Positions 32,053 through 42,374 of a stretch of 64,000 nt of DNA are shown one piece after another. The notes under the pieces are model-generated. The model worked only from the letters and a program-made list of their open reading frames with translations, searched no databases and had not been told where the DNA came from. The position numbers and the translations under genes are program-made. This DNA comes from Azorinus chamasolen (lineage: Eukaryota > Mollusca > Bivalvia > Cardiida > Solecurtidae). Where the stretch lies: NCBI GenBank assembly GCA_963576725.1, contig OY755237.1, forward strand, positions 52,474,674 through 52,538,673, given 5' to 3'. Each line of letters opens with the position of its first letter. Positions within the stretch are counted from its first letter, which is position 1.

Positions 32053-32250
32053 TACAGTAGAACTCCTCTAATGCGATCACTTAATGAATAAATACGGGTG
32101 TCTTTATAAGCAGGTGTTTGCTTAATGCAGGACAAAAGTAATACAGAGAGCTCCTCTAGGAGCTTTCTGCATTGCTTTTTGTACAACCTGCCTCTTCAAC
32201 CCAGAATGATTCAACCATTTCAGGTGGTCGCATTAGAGGGTTTTACTGTA
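32053..32250 (+). mobile_element. Family F element, complete
   Basis: CAGTAGAACTCCTCTAATGC and GCATTAGAGGGTTTTACTGTA; centre GAGCTCCTCTAGGAGCTTT. Confidence 0.85.
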
Positions 32251-32696
32251 CTCCTTCGACGCATTTGCAAACAGTGTTCCTGTAGGGGCCGTCTGATCAG
32301 GGTCTGCTATGTTTGCAAACAGTGTTCCTGTAGGGGCCGTCTGATCAGGGTCTGCTATGTGTGCAAACAGTGTTCCTGTAGGGGCCGTCTGATCAGGGTC
32401 TGCTATGTTTGCAAACAGTGTTCCTGTAGGGGCCGTCTGATCAGGGTCTGCTATGTGTGCAAACAGTGTTCCTGTAGGGGCCGTCTGATCAGGGTCTGCT
32501 ATGTGTGCAAACAGTGTTCCTGTAGGGGCCGTCTGATCAGGGTCTGCTATGTGTGGTTATGATGTAATACAGATCGTAATCTACAGTTTCTGTCTCTAGC
32601 CAAAATGCCCTGTGTTCATGTGCCATTATAAAAGAAATCTAATATATATTCATGATGTCATTATTTTTACATGAATATTCAACAGGGAAAGGTTAA
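32251..32696 (+). mobile_element. Family A MITE with amplified core, 10 bases from a splice donor
   Basis: Six core copies, then the TACAGTTTCTGTCTCTAGCC arm and AATATTCAACAGGGAAAGG end. It stops just inside the intron of the unrecognised gene. Confidence 0.8.
32272..32553. repeat. 48-base tandem repeat, six copies
   Basis: Unit CAGTGTTCCTGTAGGGGCCG plus TCTGATCAGGGTCTGCTATG. A 145-codon frame with 16-residue repeats across it is an artefact. Confidence 0.96.
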
Positions 32697-32706
32697 TGAA
32701 TCTTAC

Positions 32707-33069
32707 CTTAGGGTTCATTCTCTGGGGGGACAGACTGATGGGTGTCAATTCGATCCCACTATCCGCTGGGCTGACCCTTTTTCTCATTGACGCCGGGGTG
32801 TTCGATATGCCCGTAGCGAACTTAAGAGGGGTTGAATCTTCCGGCTTCATGGATTCATAGTCGCTCGTTGGCCCCTTCGTAAAGGGGCTATCCAGAGAGT
32901 AACCCGTAACAGGGGTCAGTTTACTGGCCCTAGAAGGTTTGTTATCCACGGGACTGTGGGTTTTCTTATACGGTTTGCCCTTGCCTCCAGTCAGGGAGAC
33001 CTCCCCGCCCCCCGTCCCATCTTTCTTGTTATTAAACTCGAAATTGGTGGATCTCAAAACTTCCATCAC
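32707..33069 (-). CDS. Probable 5' coding exon of an unrecognised gene
   Basis: An open frame of 121 codons from ATG-ATG at 33069 ends at a good donor (AAG then gtaaga) in phase 0. The product is rich in Ser, Thr, Pro, Lys and Gly, with no hydrophobic core. It has several proline-directed sites: THSPVD, KLTPVT, SLDSPF, DSTPLK, VSPADS, ELTPIS and SLSPQR. That suggests a disordered regulatory N-terminus that a CDK- or MAPK-type kinase could phosphorylate. Base composition is clearly less AT-rich than the surroundings. A CTATAAAAG sequence lies about 25-30 bases upstream, close enough to the ATG that the true leader is uncertain. I do not recognise the protein, and no following exon was found in the repeat-filled DNA at lower coordinates. 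Confidence 0.6.
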
Positions 33070-33336
33070 TGTCCTGTGTCTAACCCTTCTTTTATAGGTT
33101 GGATTCCATTGTCAAAGCTTCAACGTAACACTGGTGGGTTGAACAATCTTACACAGAGCACATATAATTAATTTAGACACTAACTGAGAACACAAATTTG
33201 AAGAAATCTCTAATCGATCTATGAACTCAAAGTTTTAAATCCACTGGTCACCAAGAATAATCCGGCATCACATGTTATGCTTGTCGGTGTTTTAAACATA
33301 TTAACGACAGCTAATTTTACTATATACAAAAAGGAA
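33070..33336 (-). other. Upstream region of the unrecognised gene
   Basis: Non-repetitive DNA with a TATA-like CTATAAAAG on the minus strand near 33092-33100. Nothing else can be assigned. Confidence 0.3.
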
Positions 33337-33545
33337 TTAACCATTTGAATGCAGAACATACATGCATTAACATTTGCAAACAGTGTATACCCAGATCAGA
33401 TGACCCCCATATGAGCCATCTGATCAGGGTCTGCACTGTTTGTCATTCAAACTCCTTCAGCAAGCTTCCACCTTTCATACGGAGTGGACTCTATAGTTAA
33501 ACACTGATGGGCTAGTCCACTCTGATCATTAAGCGTTGAAAGGAA
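33337..33545 (+). mobile_element. Family H MITE
   Basis: Core GTATACCCAGATCAGATGAC and CATCTGATCAGGGTCTGCAC, arm TGGACTCTATAGTTAAACAC. Confidence 0.72.
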
Positions 33546-33624
33546 TGAAAGTAATACACTTTGCCAACAGATTCAATAAATCAACAGAATAAATAAATCC
33601 ATAAGCATAAGCTAATCTGGCCCC

Positions 33625-33857
33625 ACTCTCACGCTATTGGTGGCTAACTCTTATCTTTTTGCGCGCTAGATATTTATCGTCTGCAAAACATACCGTCTGC
33701 TGCATTTCGGGAAGTTATTTATAGCCTTCACTTCGTTCAGAAATATAGTCAGGGTGCCAAAAAGTTTGGATCCTGATGAGACACGGAGTTACTCGGAAGT
33801 CTCGTCTGGATCCAAACTGTTTTCATGAGTAACCGCAACATTGCCGCTTTTGTTTAA
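33625..33857 (-). mobile_element. Family E MITE, complete
   Basis: TTTTGCGCGCTAG and CGTCTGCTGCATTTCGGGAA arm, then core GTTTGGATCCTGATGAGACA. Confidence 0.78.
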
Positions 33858-34045
33858 CCTTTTCCTTCGTATAAACGTGTTTTCAAGCATTTGCAAACGG
33901 AGTAGACCCATATCAGTTGAAAAAAAAAAATGTTTCTAGAATGGCTACAATGTTCCACCTTCCATATTTCATCATAATTAGTTTGTCCATGAATAATGAG
34001 TAGGTATTTAAATTTGGAATAAACATAGAACAGGGAAAGGGTTAA
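33854..34045 (+). mobile_element. Family A2 MITE with core replaced by poly(A)
   Basis: AGTAGACCCATATCAGTTG runs into ten A residues, then AATGGCTACAATGTTCCACC. Confidence 0.82.
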
Positions 34046-34049
34046 GAGT

Positions 34050-34245
34050 TATTCTAATCATTAGAGACGTTTTCAAGCATTCGGGTGATTATTTATACAA
34101 GTAGTTTGGATCCAGATGAGACACCGAGTATGTCGACATCTCGTCTGAATTCACAGCCTTTAGAATTATGTTTGTAGTTTCAACAGAAATGGAAAACATT
34201 TTATATTAGATGGAAACGAAAATCTTCCCAGCATGCTATGGGTAA
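34050..34245 (+). mobile_element. Family E MITE
   Basis: AGTTTGGATCCAGATGAGAC, centre ACCGAGTATGTCGACATCTCG. Confidence 0.7.
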
Positions 34246-34265
34246 ATAATAAGATTTTTCAATGT

Positions 34266-34485
34266 TTAACTCTTTACTCCATAAATGCGCCTTTGAAAAC
34301 AGAGTAGACCCTAATGGAGCCGTCTGATCAGGGTCTGCTCTGATTGCTTATGGAATAATATAAATGAGATTCAACAAACAGTTTTTGCCAAGGGTAAAAA
34401 ATCCTGTTTTCATATTTCCATTAAATAAAAATCATTATGTCAGATGTCATTATTTCTTACATTAATATTCAACGAGTAAATTATT
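34266..34485 (+). mobile_element. Family A MITE
   Basis: The left half of the core is deleted (AGTAGACCCTAATGGAGCC); the tail is present, right TTAA eroded. Confidence 0.72.
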
Positions 34486-34639
34486 AAAACAATATAAATG
34501 ACAACAAAAAACATTGTTGGCCCAGATTTGAAGACTCCTGGAAAAATGTTCTTTTGGTCAGAATCTTCCGCGATTGAAATGGGATGTCCGAGTCATATTA
34601 AAATTTTCTCATCCTTATATATGGGAGAGTCCACTGCAG

Positions 34640-34870
34640 GTTTGCACTGTAAGGGGAACCTGCCATTTGAATGTGGGAAGCGATTGTACTGGTATTTGCA
34701 AACAGTGTAGACCCAGATAAAAGGGTTCCTAAAGGAGATCTCTAATCTGGTTCTGCATTGCATGTTATTCACAATCGTCATGCAAAGTCCTACCCAGTCC
34801 TACTGAATGAACTGTACAGCTTAACACTGGTGGGCTATTCCACTTGGAATAGTCAGCATCTAAAGCTTTA
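34640..34870 (-). mobile_element. Family H MITE
   Basis: GTGTAGACCCAGATAAAAGG and GGTGGGCTATTCCACTTGG mark core and arm. Confidence 0.6.
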
Positions 34871-34879
34871 AGAAGTTCT

Positions 34880-35108
34880 AATCCCATACTAGGTTGACAA
34901 CTGCCCTTTTTGGCAAGTTAGTAAGAATTGGTATTGACTCTCGGGTCTACGTAGTCGAGTGCGAATAGGTGAAGACCCTCTGATCAAGGTCTGCGTTGTT
35001 TGTCATTCAGAATCAAGCCGCAAAATTACTCTTTCAAATTGAATTGACTCCATTATTTAAAAAATGATTGGTCATTCCACTATGGACATTTATCATTCAA
35101 AGAGTTAA
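34880..35108 (+). mobile_element. Family H MITE, diverged
   Basis: AGACCCTCTGATCAAGGTCT core; ATTGGTCATTCCACTATGGA arm; ends CAAAGAGTTAA. Confidence 0.55.
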
Positions 35109-35207
35109 TCCACTAGCAAATATAACTTCGTTATCTAGCGGAATCAAGTAGCTATAACAAGCAATATCGATCACCAAAATAACACTTATAAATGATCCCA
35201 TAATGCG

Positions 35208-35329
35208 TTAACCCTTTACAACATGAATAGTCATGCCAGAAATATTGACAATAAAAATGCATTGGCTAGTTTTTACCAGAAGATAGTGTAGATTCAGTTA
35301 CATGTATATAGTTCCATAAAGATAGGTTC
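35208..35329 (-). mobile_element. Family A MITE, left part only
   Basis: Truncated at ATAGTTCCATAAAGATAGG, where the GATC-word island begins. Confidence 0.62.
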
Positions 35330-35800
35330 CCACTATCGATCAGATCAACTCGACCAAGCCCGATCAAGTGATCGGGGACTGGTCTCATTCGCGCGGCAGG
35401 AGTGATCGGGGAGGTCTACCTTGGTCGGCATCGCTCGGACTCCCTACCCGAATTTTTTGGACATGTCAAAAAAAATCGGGTAGAGATCGAGTAGCCACGC
35501 GCTCGAGAAGCAGTCGGGTATTGATCAAGTAGAGGGTCGAGTTGATCAAGAGACAATCGTGTAGATATCTAGTGCGGTCGGGATGAAGTCATTTACCCGA
35601 TCTGTACCCGATCATCTCGACCTCTACTCGAGTAATACCCGATCGAACCAATTACGACCATGGCGATCTGGTCGGGTAGAGATCCAGTTGGTCGGGTGGA
35701 GTTCGTGTAGGGATCGTAGCTGGGTCGAGATGAACGAGCAGAGATCGGAATGGTTGTTGAGTTGACGTCGTGGAGGAGTCGTGAAGGACGGCATAATTTT
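35330..35800. other. GC-rich island of GATCGGGTAGAG-type words
   Basis: About 470 bases with many copies on both strands of GATC, CGGGTAGAG, CTCGACC and GTCGAG, for example TCGGGTAGAGATCGAGTAG. Composition differs sharply from the AT-rich surroundings. Short frames on both strands are probably incidental. It may be a non-autonomous transposon with subterminal repeats inserted in the A element. Confidence 0.5.
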
Positions 35801-35816
35801 GATATGTTTGGACATA

Positions 35817-35986
35817 AAACCCTTTGCCTGGTGAATATTTATGTTAGATACAATGACGCCATGAGTAATATTTAGCTGGCATACTTTGGCAATGACATAA
35901 CTTGTACAGTAGCTGTCTAATCTGGGTTTACTCTGTTTGCAAATGTTTAAAGAGGTGTCTCTACCAAGTAAATGACTTAGGGTACA
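35817..35986 (-). mobile_element. Family A MITE, shortened
   Basis: AACCCTTTGCCTGGTGAATA start; AGCTGTCTAATCTGGGTTTA half-core. Confidence 0.62.
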
Positions 35987-36035
35987 TGAGCATAATTATA
36001 CATGATAATATTTCTTAGTTTAAATATTATCTGTA

Positions 36036-36036
<1 letters not shown>

Positions 36037-36073
<37 letters not shown>
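36037..36073. repeat. (GA)n microsatellite with a G run
   Basis: Eighteen or so GA units followed by eight G residues. Confidence 0.95.
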
Positions 36074-36075
<2 letters not shown>

Positions 36076-36203
36076 GGGGGGCTCTCTTCACTCGGACAAC
36101 CTCGGAACTATAGCCGAGAAGTTTCGATTTGGAGACCAATGATGGATCTACATACAACAGTGCTAACAGGTCATTGGCTATGATTTATAGCATCTGTATT
36201 TCA

Positions 36204-36363
36204 TTAACCCTTTACTCTCTATATATAAGCCTTTGCAAACAGAGTAGACCTGGACCAAATGGTTACAATGTTTCACCTTCTGTATATTTCATTATAACTA
36301 CTTCGACCATGAGTATTCAGTAGGTACTCACATTTGAAATAAACATAGGACATTGAAAGGGTG
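36204..36363 (+). mobile_element. Family A2 MITE lacking its hairpin
   Basis: GCAAACAGAGTAGACCTGGA joins directly to GGTTACAATGTTTCACC. Confidence 0.75.
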
Positions 36364-36729
36364 AAGTTCATTCAAACTGCATTTTTGAGTGAGTTCACTA
36401 AGAAAATGGGATTTCAAAAGGTCATAGAAGAAAATTGTTCAAGGGAATAGCTCTACCTGGCTGAACACTTAATAAGTCGAAAATCCATATTCTTCTCCAT
36501 ACAAATGAGATTGACATTTCATGTGAACGAAATTCTTTTGAATAATGTATACTACTCCACAAGAAAGACCTAATCAAGAAGGTATAATCGACCACTCCAA
36601 ACTAACAACAAGAGCACAGCGTGTGGATGCCAACGCTCATCTGTTACAGCAAGTACTAACATTTCAAATGGTCGTAACTCCTAAGCCATACATGATATAG
36701 TAATGGTCATTTGCCATCTGCAGCCATTG
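36364..36729. other. No gene; possible repeat end
   Basis: CAACAAGAGCACAGCGTGTGG near 36605 resembles the start of the 46995 molluscan repeat; otherwise unclassified. Confidence 0.35.
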
Positions 36730-37150
36730 TGATGGGCCGGTGGAAGTGGTCGTGTGATTAACGCACTCGATTACAGTAACAGGGGTCCCGTATTCAATCC
36801 CCCGCCGGACCAAGTACTTCGGACGAGACTATGGGCCGAGGTCTGATGTATCAGTGCTATACACTGGGCATCTAAAAGAACCAGAGAAACGCAGTCGATA
36901 ATAAGAGTAGGGCATCGCGCCCGGGTTTCTCTGTATTCTCTCCTCTCTCTCTCTGGGGTGTCCAATTAGCCCATAGTGAGAAGAAACGGACATTAATCAA
37001 CACAAATCGAACCAAACCAATGTGATGGTGAAAAAGTGTGTTAAAAGCGATAGGGATAGTTGCACTAGTGTTGAAGCTGTGACAAAATGTCGATGTTTTG
37101 CACAACAAAAACGATGACGGTGCAAAGAGTGACAATAACGTTTTAGACCA
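36730..37150 (+). mobile_element. Probable tRNA-derived SINE
   Basis: The head, 36740-36812, has an A-box-like GTGGTCGTGTGATTAACGC and a degenerate B box TATTCAATCCC. A non-coding body with ACACTGGGCATCTAAAAGAA follows. The open frames across it are incidental. The 3' end is not resolved. Confidence 0.6.
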
Positions 37151-37437
37151 ACTGAAATCTAATCAAGAAAACCAATAAAGCTAATTAAGGTTTTATAACT
37201 GAGGGTGTTGATGTACAAATCTAAAGACAGTGTCTGCAAAAATTGGAATCAATGAATAACTTCGAAGTTTTAAAATGAGTCCGTTTTCATAAAGTGAAAG
37301 TGTCAGCTTATGTAATACATGCATTTGATTTAAGCCAATTTCTAATCAAAATAAAACATTACAGTCGCATCTTACTGAAACAAACTTGATCAAGCCTAAA
37401 TCTTTTATACAGTAGAAACTAGAACTATCACTAAAGG

Positions 37438-38736
37438 TGATGAATACCCCCACATGGCAGCTTTGATTGCGAATCCAAGTTTGTGACACCAACTATCCAT
37501 GTAACAGGACTAAAACTAAATACTCAAAGTTAAAGGAGAGATAATTCTGTAATGCTTGCAACAAACATATGAAAACTTTAAAAATGAAGGAGGATTTGTG
37601 ACACGAAATCCCCATGTTTCATGCCAAAATGAAAATGTTCGCGCTGGTCCGATTTTGCAGAATGACACTGGTTCTTTTTCCATTTCAATGCCAGGTATTA
37701 AGTTCAAGGTCACAGAGACCTGAATATCTACTACCCAATATGTATTGACACAACAGGTTTGGTAATGCTAGATAATAGAGTATAGGATATATGCTCCGGA
37801 TAAGACCTGAAATTTGTGTCTTGCACATATATACTTCTGAGTAACATTTATGCCAAGTATCAAGTAAATCAGATTGAAAGTGAAGGAGGAGTTCGCCGTA
37901 CAAGATTTTGCCTGCCAATTTCAAGACCAATTTCAAGGCCAAAGGTCAAGGTCACAGAGATTTGAAATTTGTGTCTTGCACATCTACTACTCCTGAGTAA
38001 CATTCATGCCAAGTATCAAGTGAATCAGGTTGAAAGTGAAGGAGGAGTTAAAAGTACAAGATTTTGCCTGCCAATTTCAAGGACAAAGGTCAAGGTCACA
38101 GAGACCTGAAATTTGTGTCTTGCACATATACTACTCCTGAGTAACATTTATGCCAAGTATCAAGTGAATCAGGTTGAAATTGAAGGAGGAGTTCAAAGTA
38201 CAAGATTTTGTCTGCCAATTTCAAGGCCAAAGGTCAAGGTCAAGGTCACAGAGACCTGAAATTTGTGTCTTGCACATCTACTACTCCTGAGTGACATTTA
38301 TGCCAAGTATCAAGTGAATCAGGTTGAAAGTGAAGGAGGATTTCAAAGTACAAGATTTTGCCTGCCAATTTCAAGGCCAAGGTCACAGAGACCTGAAATT
38401 TGTGTCTTACACATCTACTACTCCTGAGTAACATTTATGCCAAGTATCAAGTTAATCAGGTTGAAAGTGAAGGAGGAGTTCAAAGTACAAGAGTTTGCCT
38501 GCCAATTTCAAGGCCAAAGGTTAAGGTCAAGGTTACAGAGACCTGAAATTTGTGTCTTGCACATCTACTACACCTGCATAACATTTATGCCAAGTATCAA
38601 ATAAATCAGGTTGAAACTGAAGGACGAGTTGAAAGTACAAGATTTTGCGGACAGACCAACGACCAACGTCCAACGACCGACCAACCGACAGGCTGATTCC
38701 AGTATACCCCCTCAAACTCTGTTTGTGGGGGTATAA
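37438..38736 (+). repeat. Satellite-like element, ~144-base unit, short inverted ends
   Basis: About six units sharing GGTCACAGAGACCTGAAATT, AACATTTATGCCAAGTATCA and AAGATTTTGCCTGCCAATTT. It begins TACCCCCACA and ends TGTGGGGGTA; GACCAACGTCCAACGACC-type runs precede the right end. Confidence 0.85.
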
Positions 38737-38737
38737 T

Positions 38738-38931
38738 CATCCTAAGCGGCTATTCACTAAGTGAACATGAGTATTAAAAAGCAGGTGGATGCTTAATACA
38801 GTGCAAAAGAAATGCAGAAAGCTCCCGTGGGACCTTTCTGCATTACTTTTACCTGCATTTAGCTACCACCTTCCTTACAGATCCATAATTAGACCTTTGT
38901 TTGATGACCGTTTAAGCCAGGTTCTACTGTA
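38738..38931 (+). mobile_element. Family F element
   Basis: Hairpin AATGCAGAAAGCTCCCGTGG and complement; right end GCCAGGTTCTACTGTA; left end eroded. Confidence 0.75.
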
Positions 38932-39120
38932 CAACGTATGGTGGATTAGACTGGATGATGTTTCAATAGTTACAGGGGAATAACTATGGAATGTATGTAG
39001 TAATGTAACTAAAGAAGTTGTTCTTTGACGAGTGCTTCAGTCAGATTTGTGTATCGCTTTCATGTCCAGTCAGAGGATGTGCATGTTACAATAATTCAAT
39101 CCGAAATAAATGAATTTAGT

Positions 39121-39324
39121 TCAGCCTTTCCATCACAATGCCATGGTAAACAGAGTAGATCCAGATCTGATGGCTAATGTAGGTTCCGTCTGATCAGGGC
39201 CGCGGTTTATTCGATTATGGAATAATATCGATCGGATTCCAGTTTCAGTGTCATGGCCAGAATTTCCCGTTTTCATGTCATAATAAATATTCATTTCATA
39301 ATTTCTTACACTGATATTCATTCT
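39121..39324 (+). mobile_element. Family A MITE
   Basis: Core with ATCTGATGGCTAATGTAGGT; both outer ends eroded. Confidence 0.68.
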
Positions 39325-39636
39325 TTCCTGCATATGAACGCCTTTTCTTCCATTTGCAAACAGAGTAAACCCAGATCAGATGGCTCCTATAGGAGTCGTC
39401 TGATCAGGATCTGCTCTGTTAGCTTATGACACAATATAAAAGTCATTCTAGTTTCTGCCATGGCCAAAATGTCATATGGCCATATGTAAGATTAAAATTT
39501 AGTCTAGTTAATATTTATGAAGTCATTAATTCCAACATAAATATTCAACAGGGAAAGGGTTAAGCAGATCTCATAAATATTCAACAGGGAAAGGGTTAAG
39601 CAGATCTCATAAATATTCAACAGGGAAAGGGTTAAG
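39325..39636 (+). mobile_element. Family A MITE with triplicated right end
   Basis: Perfect centre GGCTCCTATAGGAG. The last 36 bases (AATATTCAACAGGGAAAGGG to GCAGATCT) occur three times, each with its own TTAA. Confidence 0.88.
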
Positions 39637-39894
39637 CAGATCTCAATTTGTATAGCATGTAAAGGGCTATTATTGGTATACTGCAATCTAGAGCCAAACG
39701 ATGCCAGAGAATCAAACATAAAAGAAAACAATATTTGGGTTCTTTTATGTTGCAAGTGTAAAACACTGATCTTGGTATTTTAACTCACAAGGACTGTCAA
39801 GTTCACATTTATCCTAACATGTTATGAGCCAGTCAATTGGAACCTCTAAGTGGTTTTGATTATATCACATCTGATCAGCCTAGCCAGAATTAGT

Positions 39895-41211
39895 TGAGAA
39901 CTAGAGGTTTTTGTCACAAAAACGGATGTCTCCCCTCTAATAAAAACAATATGTAAAGGAAAATCACTAAAAATGTTATGGTCTTGATGAATGGTACTTC
40001 CCCTCATTATGCGTTTTCCACACTACATTTTTCAAGAAGAAAATGATAACAGCTAATAACTCCAAAAATACTGATACCAGATTTATGGCCCTTGTGCACG
40101 ACACTTACTTTCATCATGCTCTTTCCAAAAATAAAATGTCATTCCAATAGCATCAGTCGAACAGGAGTTATTGATCGGCCAAAAAATGTAACAAACGGCA
40201 ATAAATCCAAAAGTCTTGAAGCCAGAATTATGGCCCTTGTTCATGACACTTTCTCTCATCATGCTCTTTCCATGTATGAAGTTTCAATACGATGGCAAGA
40301 GCCATGTAGGAGTTATCGTCCGGACAAGAAAGAATTAAACAAATGTACAAGGGGCAATAACTCTAAACTTATTGAAGCTCGAGTTAAGGATCTTATGCAT
40401 GACACTTTCTCTTATCATGATCGTTCCATGTATGAAGTTTCACTCCAATGGCATGTGTCACATAGGAGTAATCATCCGGACAAAAAATGTGATTTTTTTA
40501 CAAAGGGCAATAACTCCAATATTAGTGAAGCCAGAGTTATGGACCTTGTGCATGACACTTCCTCTCGTTATGATCTTTCCATATATGAAGTTTCAATCCA
40601 ATGGCATGAGCCATATAGAAGTTATCGTCCGGACAAAAAAGTGTGAATTTTTTTTTACAAAGGGCAATAACTCCTATATTAGTGAAGCCAGAGTTATGTA
40701 CCTTCTGCATGACACTTCCTCTCATTATGCTCTTTCCATATATGAAGTTTCAATCAACTGGCATCAGGCATATTGAAGTCTATATTGTCCGGACAAAAAA
40801 TTATATTTTTTACAAAGGGCAATAACTCCAATATTAGTGAAGCCAGAGTTATGGACCTTGTGCATGACACTTCCTCTCGTCATGATCTTTCCATATATGA
40901 AGTTTCAATCCAATGGCATGAGCCATATAGGAGTTATCGTCCGGACAAAAAAGTGTGATTTTTGTTTACAAAGGGCAATAACTCCAATATTAGTGAAGCC
41001 AGAGTTATGGACCTTGTGCATGACACTTCCTCTCATTATGCTCTTTCCATATATGAAGTTTCAATCAACTGGCATCAGGCATATTGAAGTTATCGTCCGG
41101 ACAAAAAGTGTGACGGACAGACAGACAGACGGACGGACAGACAGCCAGCCAACTCTCATGAAAACAATATGTCTCCCCCATATAAATATGGGGGGGGAGA
41201 CATAATTCCGA
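39895..41211 (+). repeat. Satellite-like element, ~155-base unit, about seven copies
   Basis: Units share AAGGGCAATAACTCCAATAT, GAAGCCAGAGTTATGGACCT and ATATGAAGTTTCAATCCAAT, and end CGTCCGGACAAAAA. A GACAGACAGACGGACGG run closes the array, and a hairpin of C and G runs (41173-41203) lies at the right end. All open frames over it are repeat artefacts. Confidence 0.88.
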
Positions 41212-41375
41212 TTCATGAAGCAGTATCAGGACTGCCACTGAGTGAATAGTGCTGGTATCAAGGCACTGCTTTCCCTTTGTAGTAATTATTACCATGCTTC
41301 TGGTGAATTCACAATTACCTATGGGTAACATATTTTCAGAGATGTCAGACACTTTCACATTTATAGTATCAAATT

Positions 41376-41785
41376 TTAACGCTTTACTCCATGCTTATTC
41401 ATGTAACAAATCATGAATACCAATGAATTAGCTGACATATGAACACAGGAGTGTCTGGTCATGGCAGACACTATCGATCAGATCTGATAAACAGAAATTA
41501 GAAAAACAGTTTACAAAAACCCCATAGACACACCTTTTAACATATGAACAGACCCAGATCAGGTGGCTCTTGGTGGAGCTGTCTGATTTGGTTCTGTACT
41601 GTTTGTTTATTAATTCAGTCAGACCCTGTAGGAGCTGCTCTGTTTGTTTATAGCATTATATAGATCTGATTCTACAGTTTCTTCCACAGCCAAAATATTA
41701 TTGTTCATCGTGTAGTAAAGGATCAAGGCTACTTCTGCATGTAGTCATTATTTCTTACATGAATATTTATGAGATAAAGGGTTAA
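41376..41785. mobile_element. Foldback arrangement of two family A halves
   Basis: A minus-oriented left arm (ATTCATGTAACAAATCATGA) and a plus-oriented right arm (CATTATTTCTTACATGAATA) flank a rearranged centre with two partial cores. Confidence 0.65.
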
Positions 41786-41980
41786 CATTTAACAAGAAAC
41801 AAGTCAAGACATTTATGCGATATTTATGAGGAACTAAACATTTCATCCAAGTGTACATTCATCTTTCCAGAAGAATAAAGTCAGTTCCTCTTCTTTCCTA
41901 GTCCATCGTTATTGTAGAGAACACATAAAACTGAGTGTACCCAAGAAAATTCAAGAGTTTTTCACAAAAATAAATATATT

Positions 41981-42238
41981 TCAACCCTTTACTCCATAGA
42001 CACCTTTTGGCACTTTTGCAAACAGAGTAGACCCAGATCAGACAGCTCTGCTGGAGCAATGTGATCAGTTTGCCTTCTTTTTTTTTATAAAATAGCAAAA
42101 ATAGGTCTATTCTATTCCTACAGCGTTGGCTACGGTAATTAGTTCCTTGTTCATGATGCTAGTACAAGTTAATTAATACAGTTATTAATACTCATGTTCA
42201 TTATTTCTGACATGAATATTCATGGAGTAAAGGGTTAA
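41981..42238 (+). mobile_element. Family A MITE in the NUP37 3' region
   Basis: Core GCAAACAGAGTAGACCCAGA; ends GGAGTAAAGGGTTAA 19 bases beyond the NUP37 stop, so it is very probably in the 3' UTR, antisense. Confidence 0.82.
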
Positions 42239-42257
42239 TTGAACAGTCTGTGTATGG

Positions 42258-42374
42258 TCATACTACATCAAGTAAGTAGATATGAATTTTCTGGTCCCCT
42301 CCGGCAGCCAGGACAGGGAGTCGCTGGTGCCAGCTGATGCTGTAAGTGATTGGCTGGGATATTGTCACAGGGAT
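42258..42374 (-). CDS. NUP37: NUP37 coding exon 7 with stop codon
   Basis: Residues 285-322 and a TGA stop. SISWHQRLPVLAAGGDQKI aligns with LSWHRTLPLCVIGGDHKL, and the reading ends YLLDVV close to the vertebrate C-terminus. The first 11 bases of this exon and its acceptor are duplicated 47 bases upstream. Confidence 0.94.
   Translation of the reverse strand: MPVTISQPITYSISWHQRLPVLAAGGDQKIHIYLLDVV

Noticed and set aside
32125..32562. 145-codon frame with 16-residue Cys-rich repeats
   Set aside because: It is the 48-base minisatellite read in a frame kept open because the period is divisible by three.
36771..37135. Minus-strand frames in the SINE region
   Set aside because: They overlap each other and read through a tRNA-derived repeat antisense to its promoter.
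40092..41205. Several overlapping frames of 60-184 codons
   Set aside because: Each repeats with the ~155-base satellite unit and overlaps others in different frames.
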